Below are positions 19,409 through 27,653 of a DNA stretch of 64,000 nt, one piece after another. Both the position numbers and the translations under genes were made by a program. The DNA is taken from assembly GCA_001766655.1 (NCBI GenBank), contig MJCC01000004.1:600572-664571 (forward strand), in the 5' to 3' direction. The stretch's first letter is position 1; the number at the start of each line of letters is the position of its first letter. This DNA is from Phytomonas francai. Taxonomy: Eukaryota; Euglenozoa; Kinetoplastea; Trypanosomatida; Trypanosomatidae. The notes below the pieces were generated by a model. It saw nothing but the letters and a program-made list of their open reading frames with translations. It did no database searches and was not told the DNA's origin.

Positions 19409-21214
19409 CTAGTTTAGTGCCTCTACTTCGCGGCTGCCATCCTCGACGATAGTTTCGATAGCCTGTTTGAGACCCCTAATCTCCCCCTCCATCTTGCGCA
19501 TCGCCTGCGCGTGGGCGAGCTCTGCTTTGTTGAGCGCAATCTTGAGCTGCGCGATGGTCTCCGACTGGTTCGAGATGAGCGTTCGGTGCCAGTCGTTGGC
19601 TTCGATCTGCGCGAGCTCGCAGCGGATGTGCTCGCTGGACTTCCCCGACGGCGCGCCCTGCCAGGCGTCGGCCTCCACGGCCGCCGCGTACGGGATGAAG
19701 TGCGCGTCGAGGATCGACCGCAGCCGCCGAACCTCCTCGCCGGCGCCGAGCTGGGCCTCCAGCACCTGCCGCTTCGCCTCCCAGAGGTCCAGCTGCGCGC
19801 TCGAGAGCGCCTTGGCGAGGGCGGAGACCTCGCCGGCGAGGCCCGCGTCCGCGGGGGCCCTCACGCCCTCCGCCTCCTCTTCCTCCGGCTCCTCGCCTTT
19901 CTTCGCCGCGATCTCGCGCGCGCCCGCCGCGTGCAGGCGCTTGAGCTCGTCCAGGGTCCGCTTGACCTCGCGAGACTGCGAGGCCAACTCGCGCGCGCGG
20001 CTCTCGCGCTCGTCCGCGATGGCGCGCTGGAGCTTCGCGATCGTGACCCGCCCGTTCGCGAGCTGGGCGTTGAGCAGGGAGAGCTTTTCCTCGTTCGCGG
20101 CCCGCATCGCGCGCAGAAAGGCCTCTAAATCGTCGTTTTTCTGCTTCACAGACGCCAGCTCGATCGAAAGTCGGCTCGACTCCTCCTCCGCCTTCGTTTT
20201 GGTCTGCTCGAGGTCCGAAAGCGCCTTCGCGGAGTCCTCGCGCATCGTTTCGATCTCGGTGGTGAGGTACTGCGAGTCAAAGCTAATTTGATCCAGCTGC
20301 TGCTGAAACTCATGCCGCACAGCCGCGAAACGGCTCTTCAGCTCCTCCAGCTGTCGGTCTTTTTCCTCGAGAGACTCGTGAAGAGACACTTTATCGCCGC
20401 GCAAACGCATGATCTCATCCTTCGCGCGGAGAAGATCATCCCTTGCGTCGGTGATTATCTCGTGGAGCTGGTACCTATGGCTATCGAGCTGCGCGTGAAG
20501 AATCTGCACCATAGCCGTCGCCTCACCTTGGTCGATTTTTGACCGACGCACCTCATCCCGAAGTTCGGAGTTATGGTGGAGAACCTTTTCCATCTTCGCA
20601 AAGGACTCGATAAAACACTCATCGCACACCTCGCTCTTCTTTGTGCTCTCAGACTTCGTATCGATGATCACGCTCTGCTTTGCCTCAACAAGCGATTGCA
20701 GGTTTATCAGTTTTTCACTGAGTTCTTTCTTCTCATTGGTCGTCTGGACCTTGAGCTCAGAAATGACATCATTGAGTTTCTGGATCTCACATACCCTTTC
20801 CTGTATTTCCATGGAGTGTTGTAGCCTCCGCTCGTTGTCGACCGAGCGGAGGTGACTCACTTCGTTAAGCAGCGATTCACAGTGTATTGAAAGCTCCTGA
20901 ATCTGGGATATACTGCTTTGACGATTTGCGTTAATTATACCGTTAGCTTCAAGGAGCTCGAGTTTCAGTTTCTCGATGGAAGCGTCCCTTTCCTTAAGTT
21001 CCTGTCGTAGCTTCCCCCGAACACGGGCGCCCTCCTCCCTTTCCTCTTCTTGCTCTCTAAGCTCATTTTCTCGCGCAAGAAAAGTGAGGGCCCCCTCCTC
21101 CAGTTTTTGAAGTTCTGCTTTTCGGAGAGCTTCGGCTTCAACGGCAATCTGTTCTTCTGTGCGCTTGGGCGGGCCTTTCTTCTTGCCCTTTTTTCGTCCA
21201 TTTTTTGCAACCAT
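19409..21214 (-). CDS. Coiled-coil protein
   Basis: A 601-residue protein from the first in-frame ATG at 21214; the frame extends upstream only through a pyrimidine-rich leader with a CTTAG acceptor. The first 20 residues are a lysine/glycine cluster (MVAKNGRKKGKKKGPPKR), followed by nearly continuous heptad-like helix to the end, broken by an acidic patch (EEPEEEEAEG) near residue 450. No other domain is seen. Basic-start coiled-coil proteins of this sort are frequent in basal bodies and axonemes (CCDC families), but that is context, not evidence. The 5' part of the gene is AT-rich and the 3' part strongly GC-rich. Confidence 0.8.
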   Translation of the reverse strand: MVAKNGRKKGKKKGPPKRTEEQIAVEAEALRKAELQKLEEGALTFLARENELREQEEEREEGARVRGKLRQELKERDASIEKLKLELLEANGIINANRQSSISQIQELSIHCESLLNEVSHLRSVDNERRLQHSMEIQERVCEIQKLNDVISELKVQTTNEKKELSEKLINLQSLVEAKQSVIIDTKSESTKKSEVCDECFIESFAKMEKVLHHNSELRDEVRRSKIDQGEATAMVQILHAQLDSHRYQLHEIITDARDDLLRAKDEIMRLRGDKVSLHESLEEKDRQLEELKSRFAAVRHEFQQQLDQISFDSQYLTTEIETMREDSAKALSDLEQTKTKAEEESSRLSIELASVKQKNDDLEAFLRAMRAANEEKLSLLNAQLANGRVTIAKLQRAIADERESRARELASQSREVKRTLDELKRLHAAGAREIAAKKGEEPEEEEAEGVRAPADAGLAGEVSALAKALSSAQLDLWEAKRQVLEAQLGAGEEVRRLRSILDAHFIPYAAAVEADAWQGAPSGKSSEHIRCELAQIEANDWHRTLISNQSETIAQLKIALNKAELAHAQAMRKMEGEIRGLKQAIETIVEDGSREVEALN

Positions 21215-21511
21215 TATTCGACGGTTTATGCTTTCTTGATTCTTTAGGTTCAATAATCCAAAGAACAGGTGCACTAAGATATTTAAAAAAAGGTGAAAAT
21301 GGGGAAAAATGAACACTTTTCAGTGTATGCGAGGAGGGGGGCTCCCGTCATAGCATGTTTAGTGTGTCCAAGAGATCAGTAGGCACTTAACTTTCGGAAA
21401 AAAAATTTCATTGGGTGCGCATCTTCCACTCCTCCACTACCACTCGCACACACTCCCAACACGCACGCTTTTTTGTGCGGACGCTAGACTTCACGGCAGG
21501 CTCGCGCGATT

Positions 21512-21931
21512 TCATTTCTTTAGTTTTGAGCGACCTTTGGGCTTGGGTCTGTGCGGATTATCCCACGGCCGCTCGTTCTCGACGTCCCACTGCCGCGTGG
21601 CGACGATCAGCTTGTGCTCGGCGTCCATCACCGTCTTCATGTTGGCGTAATGCTTCATCGCCCGACCCTCGCAGCAGCTGTGAAAGTGATTCTTCTCGGC
21701 GAGCAAAATAAACTTCGTGCGCTGGCAGGCGGGGCAGCGCTTTAAAATGACATGACTTGGCTTCAGTAAGCGCGTGGGATCGTCAGGGTTCATCTGGCGA
21801 TACGCTCCTTTGAAATAGCCAGGATGCACCATCTGAGGTCTGCCATGTAAATTGAGCCCGCCTGGGCGTTTCTTCCATGGATTGAAACTAGTTATGCTGG
21901 CCTTCAAAAGAGTCTGCCCGTTCCTTAGCAT
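21512..21931 (-). CDS. Small basic zinc-binding protein
   Basis: A 139-residue protein with ATG at 21931. A CPACQ pair followed after about 17 residues by HFHSCC forms a likely single zinc site (residues 65-87). The rest is basic, with a lysine-rich tail (PKPKGRSKLKK) and a possible mitochondrial N-terminus (MLRNGQTLLKASITSF). It could be a mitoribosomal protein, since several of those in kinetoplastids are small zinc proteins. No family could be named. A clear CATAG acceptor leaves a five-base leader. Confidence 0.65.
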   Translation of the reverse strand: MLRNGQTLLKASITSFNPWKKRPGGLNLHGRPQMVHPGYFKGAYRQMNPDDPTRLLKPSHVILKRCPACQRTKFILLAEKNHFHSCCEGRAMKHYANMKTVMDAEHKLIVATRQWDVENERPWDNPHRPKPKGRSKLKK

Positions 21932-22250
21932 TTAAACTATGAGTAAAGGCAAGTTGCATGAAAGGAATAAGATGTAGAAGTGCCTAGACGATACCGAAAC
22001 GATATAATTGAAAACCAAAAAGCTGTGCAGGTAATATATTCGTATATTGTTTATGATCAGTACATAAAAAGGAATGAAGTGAAAAAAAAAAGGGTTTAGT
22101 AACCACGCACGCAAAAGGTAAGAAAGAAGCAAAAATACACCCCCCTGTTTCCCTTTACCTTCTCTCTAAATCGAAAGATATTTAAGTGGTGAGTGAGAGG
22201 TTCCCCCTTAAATGATCTAAAACATAAAATACAAAAAAAAAAAGATAAAT
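21932..22250. other. Intergenic spacer
   Basis: AT-rich spacer with the acceptor AG of the zinc-protein mRNA at 21937-21938. No gene. Confidence 0.5.
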
Positions 22251-24980
22251 CTACTCACAAAAATCTATTCTTTTCCGTTTATGCTTCAAGTCGTAAGACG
22301 TGGACTGATTGGTATTCTGTGGTTGTAAAGCCTCGGATAGTCTTGATTTTGCCGATTCTAGACGGCTACAGGTATCGGGATCGACAGAGGGGATGCGTGT
22401 TCCCGTTCGGCGACTTGACTCAACAATAGTTTTTAATTTGTCAAAACACTCTACCCAGTATCTCATTTCTTCGGTAGCCGCCTTGATGGCTTCTGCAGCG
22501 GTTTCCTTTTCCTTTTTCCGATATCGTTCACTCTCTTCGCGAAGGCGCTTTACTTCCTCTAGTGCAGCTTTGTACTCACATTTACGTTTTATCTCATACT
22601 CTAATCCATCTCTAAGTTTTTGACTCTCCTTTTCCACTCCTTCGAGACGCGCTCGCGCATCCTTGAGTGCTTGCTGAGACTCCTTTTTAAATGCACTGGC
22701 CGCCTGTTGTTCGCTTTCGAACCTCAGCAGCAGCGCATTCATGCGAAATTCTGTTTGTTTAGTTTCTGCTTTTGACGCCTGCAGTTGGTTTTCAAGTGTT
22801 CCAATTCTTTGTTTGAGTGTGTTCTGCTTCTCCGTAGCTGCAATGAGATTACTATTGCTGGATGCCTTGATTTCTTCGATGAAACCAGCCATCTCTTTAA
22901 CTCTGAGATCGGCCTTTTGTTTAGCGCTGGCTTTCTCCCTCAAATCGCAGTGGGCATCTTCAAGGGCTATGCCAATAACCTGCTCAAAGCACATCATCTT
23001 TTGCATTACACAGTCATCAAATGAGCAAAGCCTTTCATCAAAAAGGGTGATCCCTGCTTTTGCTTGAGTTAAAACAGTAGAAATGAACTGTTTTTGTTGA
23101 TCTAGCTCTAGCGACCATCGCTCTCCCTGTACTTGCTTTTCATGCTCGAGACGAAGCATGACAGCATTCATCTTTTCGATGGTTTGCTGTTTCTCTTCCG
23201 CCAAACTATGCGCGTTTTTAAGTTGAGCTCTGAAATCCTCCATTTCTTGTTCATGCGTCATGCATAAATTATTCTGCTGCGCAAGCTTTTCTTGTAGACT
23301 CTTCACCTCCGCACCTTGGGTCTCGGCACGGGCTTGAAGTTCACCAGAAAGGTCCTCATATATGGCAATCGTCCTCACAAAATCATCGATTTTGCTTTGC
23401 TTTGAAAGCGACTCGCTCTGGGAAAGTAGTAGTAGGGAGAAAAGTGAAGCCCTCTCAGAATGAAAAATGCTCATGATGTCGCTAAGATAGAGCATGGAAT
23501 GCATTTGTTTTTCACATACGCATGTCAGCGTGAAAATCTCGCGTGCGCTCAATTGTGCCTGCGCAAACTGATGAGCCATTTCGCTCCTAAGTCTCGAAGC
23601 AGTCTCGGACTCTTCTAGAATCTTGTTGTGATACATGGTATTATTTTCGTTTATGAGTCCAATCTGGTTCGTAAGATCATTGATGATCTCCTGACGTTCC
23701 ATTACCTGTATCTCCTTGCTTTCGAGATCTGAAGTAAGGGTTTCAATACGATCCTCAAGTTGGGTGCATTTAAGAACTACCTCCTCATCATTCTGGTTCA
23801 GCTTGGCTTTCATCTCATCCATAGACCCCTTTAAATCATTGTTTTCTTCCTGAAAGCTGCGCGCGCTGTCCTTCAGCTTTTGCACCTCTTCCTTCAGCTG
23901 TAGGAGCTCCTTTTCCATCGAGGTGCAGCGAAAGGACAACTCAGCACACTGACTCTCCGACTTCTTCAACTCCAGTGTGAGCTGACTAATGGTGAGCTCT
24001 TGCTTTCGCACCTCAAGGCGTCTCTCTTTCAAATCCTCACGCTCCTCTTGATATTTGTTGCGCAAATCATCCAAGGACTTTTGCATCACAGCCTGACTTT
24101 GAGAACCTAGCTCCAGATCTCGATTCAAGGCTGCATTCTGATTTACCAACCGTTGATTTTCTTTAAGGGCATCTGCAATATCGCGCAAAAGTCTCTCCTT
24201 TTCCGTCTTTTCCTTAAAGCTGATCATTTTGGTAGAGTTGAGGTGATCATTTTGGGAATTAATCATTTGTTGCAGTTTTTCCTCCGTGTCTAGATGCTTT
24301 GCGATGCGCGCTTCGAGGGTTTTAATTTCTGTTTCGTTGCAATCGAGTGCCTCCCTCATCTTGTCTCGATCAAGATTGAGATTGTAAATGTTTTGGTCGA
24401 GCTCAAGGTTGCGGTTTTGTAAAGATTCAAGCCTTTCATTGGCGCCTTGTAGCTCTTGCTCAAGCTTATCTCGAATTGCATTGATTTTCTCCATTCGTTC
24501 AGTTTGTTTCTTAAAATTTCCTACAACCTCTTCAAGCTCGGCCTGTTTTTTATTAAGGAAACTTTTCAGATTTTTAATTTGAGTCTCTTGCTCATTGATA
24601 CGATCATTCAGCGCGGACTGCTCAAAGATCCAATGGTCTTCTGCAACTTTCCATGAGTCAATGGCCGTCTTTGCGTCACGTCGAATAGTATCTGTCTCTT
24701 CCTTTGACTTCTCCACGGTTGTGCGCATCTGATTAATAATTGCATCTTTCCCATCGTTCTCCTTCACTAAAGCATGAACGCGCTCGTCAAGCTTTGATAC
24801 CTTTTTGGCGTCCTCGGCGAGAAACAGCTTCTCTCGACGGAGCTCTGCCTTGTCCTGTTCGAGCTGTGCGATCTGGGCCTGAAATGCCTTACACTTTGCA
24901 TCTAAGTCTTTTATTAATGTTTTTTCACGCCGAAGATAAAATTCATTTTGCTTAACAGACGCTTTTTTTGGTGATTCCAT
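22251..24980 (-). CDS. Long coiled-coil protein
   Basis: A 909-residue protein from ATG at 24980 (the upstream open frame starts with TTG). Apart from short ends it is uninterrupted coiled coil, rich in Glu, Lys, Gln and Leu, with a softer segment around residues 490-540 (FTLCVCEKQMHSMLYLSDIM). No motor, membrane or enzyme domain is visible. The C-terminal 40 residues are Ser/Thr-rich and basic (KHKRKRIDF). The size and monotony suggest a cytoskeletal or flagellar rod. A degraded fragment of its 5' region (about residues 56-95) reappears at 27518-27630 between the two pepsin genes. Unlike its neighbours it has moderate, not high, GC. Confidence 0.85.
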   Translation of the reverse strand: MESPKKASVKQNEFYLRREKTLIKDLDAKCKAFQAQIAQLEQDKAELRREKLFLAEDAKKVSKLDERVHALVKENDGKDAIINQMRTTVEKSKEETDTIRRDAKTAIDSWKVAEDHWIFEQSALNDRINEQETQIKNLKSFLNKKQAELEEVVGNFKKQTERMEKINAIRDKLEQELQGANERLESLQNRNLELDQNIYNLNLDRDKMREALDCNETEIKTLEARIAKHLDTEEKLQQMINSQNDHLNSTKMISFKEKTEKERLLRDIADALKENQRLVNQNAALNRDLELGSQSQAVMQKSLDDLRNKYQEEREDLKERRLEVRKQELTISQLTLELKKSESQCAELSFRCTSMEKELLQLKEEVQKLKDSARSFQEENNDLKGSMDEMKAKLNQNDEEVVLKCTQLEDRIETLTSDLESKEIQVMERQEIINDLTNQIGLINENNTMYHNKILEESETASRLRSEMAHQFAQAQLSAREIFTLTCVCEKQMHSMLYLSDIMSIFHSERASLFSLLLLSQSESLSKQSKIDDFVRTIAIYEDLSGELQARAETQGAEVKSLQEKLAQQNNLCMTHEQEMEDFRAQLKNAHSLAEEKQQTIEKMNAVMLRLEHEKQVQGERWSLELDQQKQFISTVLTQAKAGITLFDERLCSFDDCVMQKMMCFEQVIGIALEDAHCDLREKASAKQKADLRVKEMAGFIEEIKASSNSNLIAATEKQNTLKQRIGTLENQLQASKAETKQTEFRMNALLLRFESEQQAASAFKKESQQALKDARARLEGVEKESQKLRDGLEYEIKRKCEYKAALEEVKRLREESERYRKKEKETAAEAIKAATEEMRYWVECFDKLKTIVESSRRTGTRIPSVDPDTCSRLESAKSRLSEALQPQNTNQSTSYDLKHKRKRIDFCE

Positions 24981-25299
24981 TTGCCCTTCCTTAAATTTAC
25001 GAAACAACAAAAGTGGATTTTTTATATAAATTGGAACAGGAGTTATACATTCCAAACATCAAGAGCCCACAGTTCCTATTTCAAGCAAGTAGCTTGCTCC
25101 ACAACACTACCACGACTGGCACGCAATCAGGAATTCCCAACATATACGCCCCGCGCTAATAAAGAAGTCAGACATTAAAGAGGAAGAACAACAATGAAAG
25201 TTCCGTAGCCCTCTCATACGCACAACGAGTCATTACAACAAAAAGACTGCGCAAAGGCACGTCAATTCAAGAAAAACAACAGCAGAAACATCATCGGCA
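24981..25299. other. Intergenic spacer
   Basis: Leader of the coiled-coil gene and start of the repeat unit; no gene seen. Confidence 0.4.
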
Positions 25300-25982
25300 A
25301 GGATTATTACCCGCTCCTGTGGGACACCCCTCGGCGATGCCCAAAGGGCGTGGGCTATCCAAATCGCACCGTAAGACACACGAGCCCTGGCTCCGCAGAC
25401 CATCACGGATTGGGATGCGGCGAGATGGCCACCGCCTTCAGCACGCCGACATCACAACGCCATTCGATTCAGAGAACCTTATTCTTGGGGTGGCTGCCAT
25501 CTTAAACTACTCAAGAAGAGGGAAAGAAGAAGCACACCTTGTTCTTTCGTTTACCAGAGTATAATACATAATTATTCATGTCAGATGTCAAGAACGGTTC
25601 CTTAAAATGCTTTTCTTTCATCCTACTTTCAGAAAATTGATATAGTTATAGCTAAGTTTTTTCGCCTTTACAATCTAAATGGATATAAAATTTCGAATGA
25701 AATACAAGCGTTTTCTTTTATTTTTACGAATACTCGTCTACTGGTATAATTATCCCCTTTTTTCGCTAGTGTCAAAAATACATTTATAAATATTCTGGTA
25801 CTTTCTATGTGTGCCATTAAAAAAAAAGATAACATACAACATTTCCTCTCTTTGAGGGATTTATCAGGCCACAGCATAGATTCAGATAAATATTAAAAAA
25901 ATAGAATCATTACTCTGTGTATAGTACCTCATTTATCCTATACCCCTCTTTGGAGCTTTATATAGATATATAGATATAGATA

Positions 25983-27116
25983 TTATTTAGCGTAAGCAAA
26001 ACTCACTGTGGCGTTGTCTGCATCGAAAACGGTGTATACATGCTGGAGAAAAACGTCCCCGAGAATCCAGTAATTTTCACTGGGTGGTTTACCTTCAGGT
26101 GGTTGCATTCCAAGGATGCATGTTCCATGCATGAAATTGATAGCGTACTGATTACCAGAGAAGACCCATTCCGTGCCACCAATTTCCAGTTCAAGTTTTG
26201 GAAGAGAAGATATCTTGTTGCACTCCACGTAGTATAGTTCTCCACCGTCTTTCGCGCCCGTAGCTTTGACAATTTGGTCAAAAGCTTTTTGGGGGGCGAT
26301 TATGAGCGAGGTACCTGAATCAACGATGGCCGTAACCGTACCGCTGATCACGGTACCGCCAACCTTTACCGATGTCATGTTAACTGTCCAGTAAGTTTTG
26401 GTGGTGAGTTTTACAGGAACGAGGTCACCCACAAAATGTGCAGGATCGTACCCACCGAGAACAAGCTCTCCCTCGTTATTCTTTTTTTTGGGTAAATAAA
26501 AAGCAAACTGGTTAGCCAGGTTCTTATCATTGTCAGTCAATGAAAAAAACGGCGGCTCGACTTTGTCTACAGCAAGGACAGGCCACGCCATCCCCAGGAT
26601 ACCATCCCACCTTGCAAAGACGTACATCTTGCCCAGGCCTGAAACATCGCTCACCTCCGCGAAGGTCTGGTCTGCAGTGAAGGACGCAACGCGGAGTTTA
26701 TCCTTTACCAAAACTCCCTTAACGGGGCCGCTACCGTACTGGATATGGAACTCACGGCCGTCCGGTGTTGTCGTGGAGCTCTCGTCTGGTTTATAGCACC
26801 GCTTCAGGATGCACAAATGCGTATCCTGAGTGGGAACCCACAGGTTGCTGCTGCCGGTGTCGAAAATAACCTGAAACTCCTTCTCAGGGGTCCCCAGGTA
26901 GATGGGGCCGTAGAACTGCATGCCGAGAAAGTCGTGAATAACAACATCGCCCTTGTCGCCTTTGTATGTGCGCGGGACACGGTGTATGTGACTATAGTGA
27001 TACGCCTCCGCAAGGTTATGATGGCGCTTCAACGGAATGCGGTGCAGGACCCCCGTCGCGCCGCACGACACCAAAGTGCAGGCGATAAACAAAAAGAAAA
27101 GCAAAAACACGCGCAT
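25983..27116 (-). CDS. Pepsin-like aspartic protease A (cathepsin D type, secreted)
   Basis: A 377-residue preproprotein with ATG at 27116. A hydrophobic signal peptide (1-19) is followed by a basic propeptide (about 20-65), then a two-lobed family A1 protease. First catalytic motif FDTGSS (Asp86), flap tyrosine in IQYGSG (Tyr127), second motif VDSGTS (Asp266), and the conserved WILGDVFLQHVYTVFD near the end. Cysteine pairs at 102/107 and 299/333 are placed as in pepsins, and there are two N-glycosylation sequons (NMTS, NATV). No membrane anchor is present, so a lysosomal or secreted digestive enzyme is likely. It is 83% or so identical to copy B, with differences gathered in loops. Confidence 0.95.
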   Translation of the reverse strand: MRVFLLFFLFIACTLVSCGATGVLHRIPLKRHHNLAEAYHYSHIHRVPRTYKGDKGDVVIHDFLGMQFYGPIYLGTPEKEFQVIFDTGSSNLWVPTQDTHLCILKRCYKPDESSTTTPDGREFHIQYGSGPVKGVLVKDKLRVASFTADQTFAEVSDVSGLGKMYVFARWDGILGMAWPVLAVDKVEPPFFSLTDNDKNLANQFAFYLPKKKNNEGELVLGGYDPAHFVGDLVPVKLTTKTYWTVNMTSVKVGGTVISGTVTAIVDSGTSLIIAPQKAFDQIVKATGAKDGGELYYVECNKISSLPKLELEIGGTEWVFSGNQYAINFMHGTCILGMQPPEGKPPSENYWILGDVFLQHVYTVFDADNATVSFAYAK

Positions 27117-27461
27117 TATCTTTATCTTTATTTTGGGTACTTGATATAGTAAGGATGGTGATACAAAGATATAATGCGCTTTGGAAAATACAAACCAAAG
27201 TTTAGTGATAGTATAAAGGCTTAGGCGTGCGTGCTTGAGAATTTGTGGAGGAAGGACAAGTTATGGGGATGAAAGAAGTAAATAGAAAGAATTCCCAGCC
27301 CAAAGTCATTCATGAACGCGCATCAGTATTCGTAGTAAACGCATTTATCCGTGTATTGGAGATTTCTGTGCTGAGCCACCGACCCTCGTGGAGCGCGCAC
27401 AGCCGCCTTCCGCATGGCGGGCTTGTTTTTAACCTTCATATTATAGCCCAGCCTGTGAGGG

Positions 27462-27517
27462 TCAGGACGACTGCGACGTTGTGGTCGATGCCGGGTTCAG
27501 CACGATCAACTCACCTT
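27462..27517 (-). pseudogene. Fragment: 3' end of the SET-domain gene
   Basis: Minus-strand sequence encoding GELIVLNPASTTTSQSS and a stop, identical to the end of the gene at 29800. It ends abruptly at 27517 where the copies diverge, so it is a remnant at the duplication junction, without start or catalytic parts. Confidence 0.8.
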
Positions 27518-27653
27518 TGCCTCTATCGCGACCGCGTGCATCGGATTAATAATCGCATCCTTTCCTTTGAACGTCCCCACCAAAGCATGAGCGCACCCGT
27601 CAAGCTTAGATACTCTCTTGGCATACCCAAAGTCACAGCCTGGGATGATTCCC
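27518..27653 (-). pseudogene. Degraded fragment of the long coiled-coil gene
   Basis: On the minus strand this spacer reads AKRVSKLD..AHALV....GKDAIINPM, clearly related to AKKVSKLD..VHALV....GKDAIINQM at residues 56-88 of the protein encoded at 22251-24980. Nucleotide divergence is roughly a quarter, far more than between the two protease flanks. The match fades before 27653, where copy B begins. The reading frame has no start and ends at a TGA inside the SET remnant. Confidence 0.75.

Larger units (their letters stand above)
25300..27517. repeat. Tandem duplication, copy A
   Basis: About 2.2 kb that recurs at 27654-29855. It contains a pepsin-like gene, about 670 bases of its 3' flank and 400 bases of its 5' flank. 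The two copies are about 99% identical outside the coding region (only a handful of differences in some 800 bases compared by eye). At the right end it carries the last 18 or so codons of the SET-domain gene, identical to the intact gene at 29800. Confidence 0.9.
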
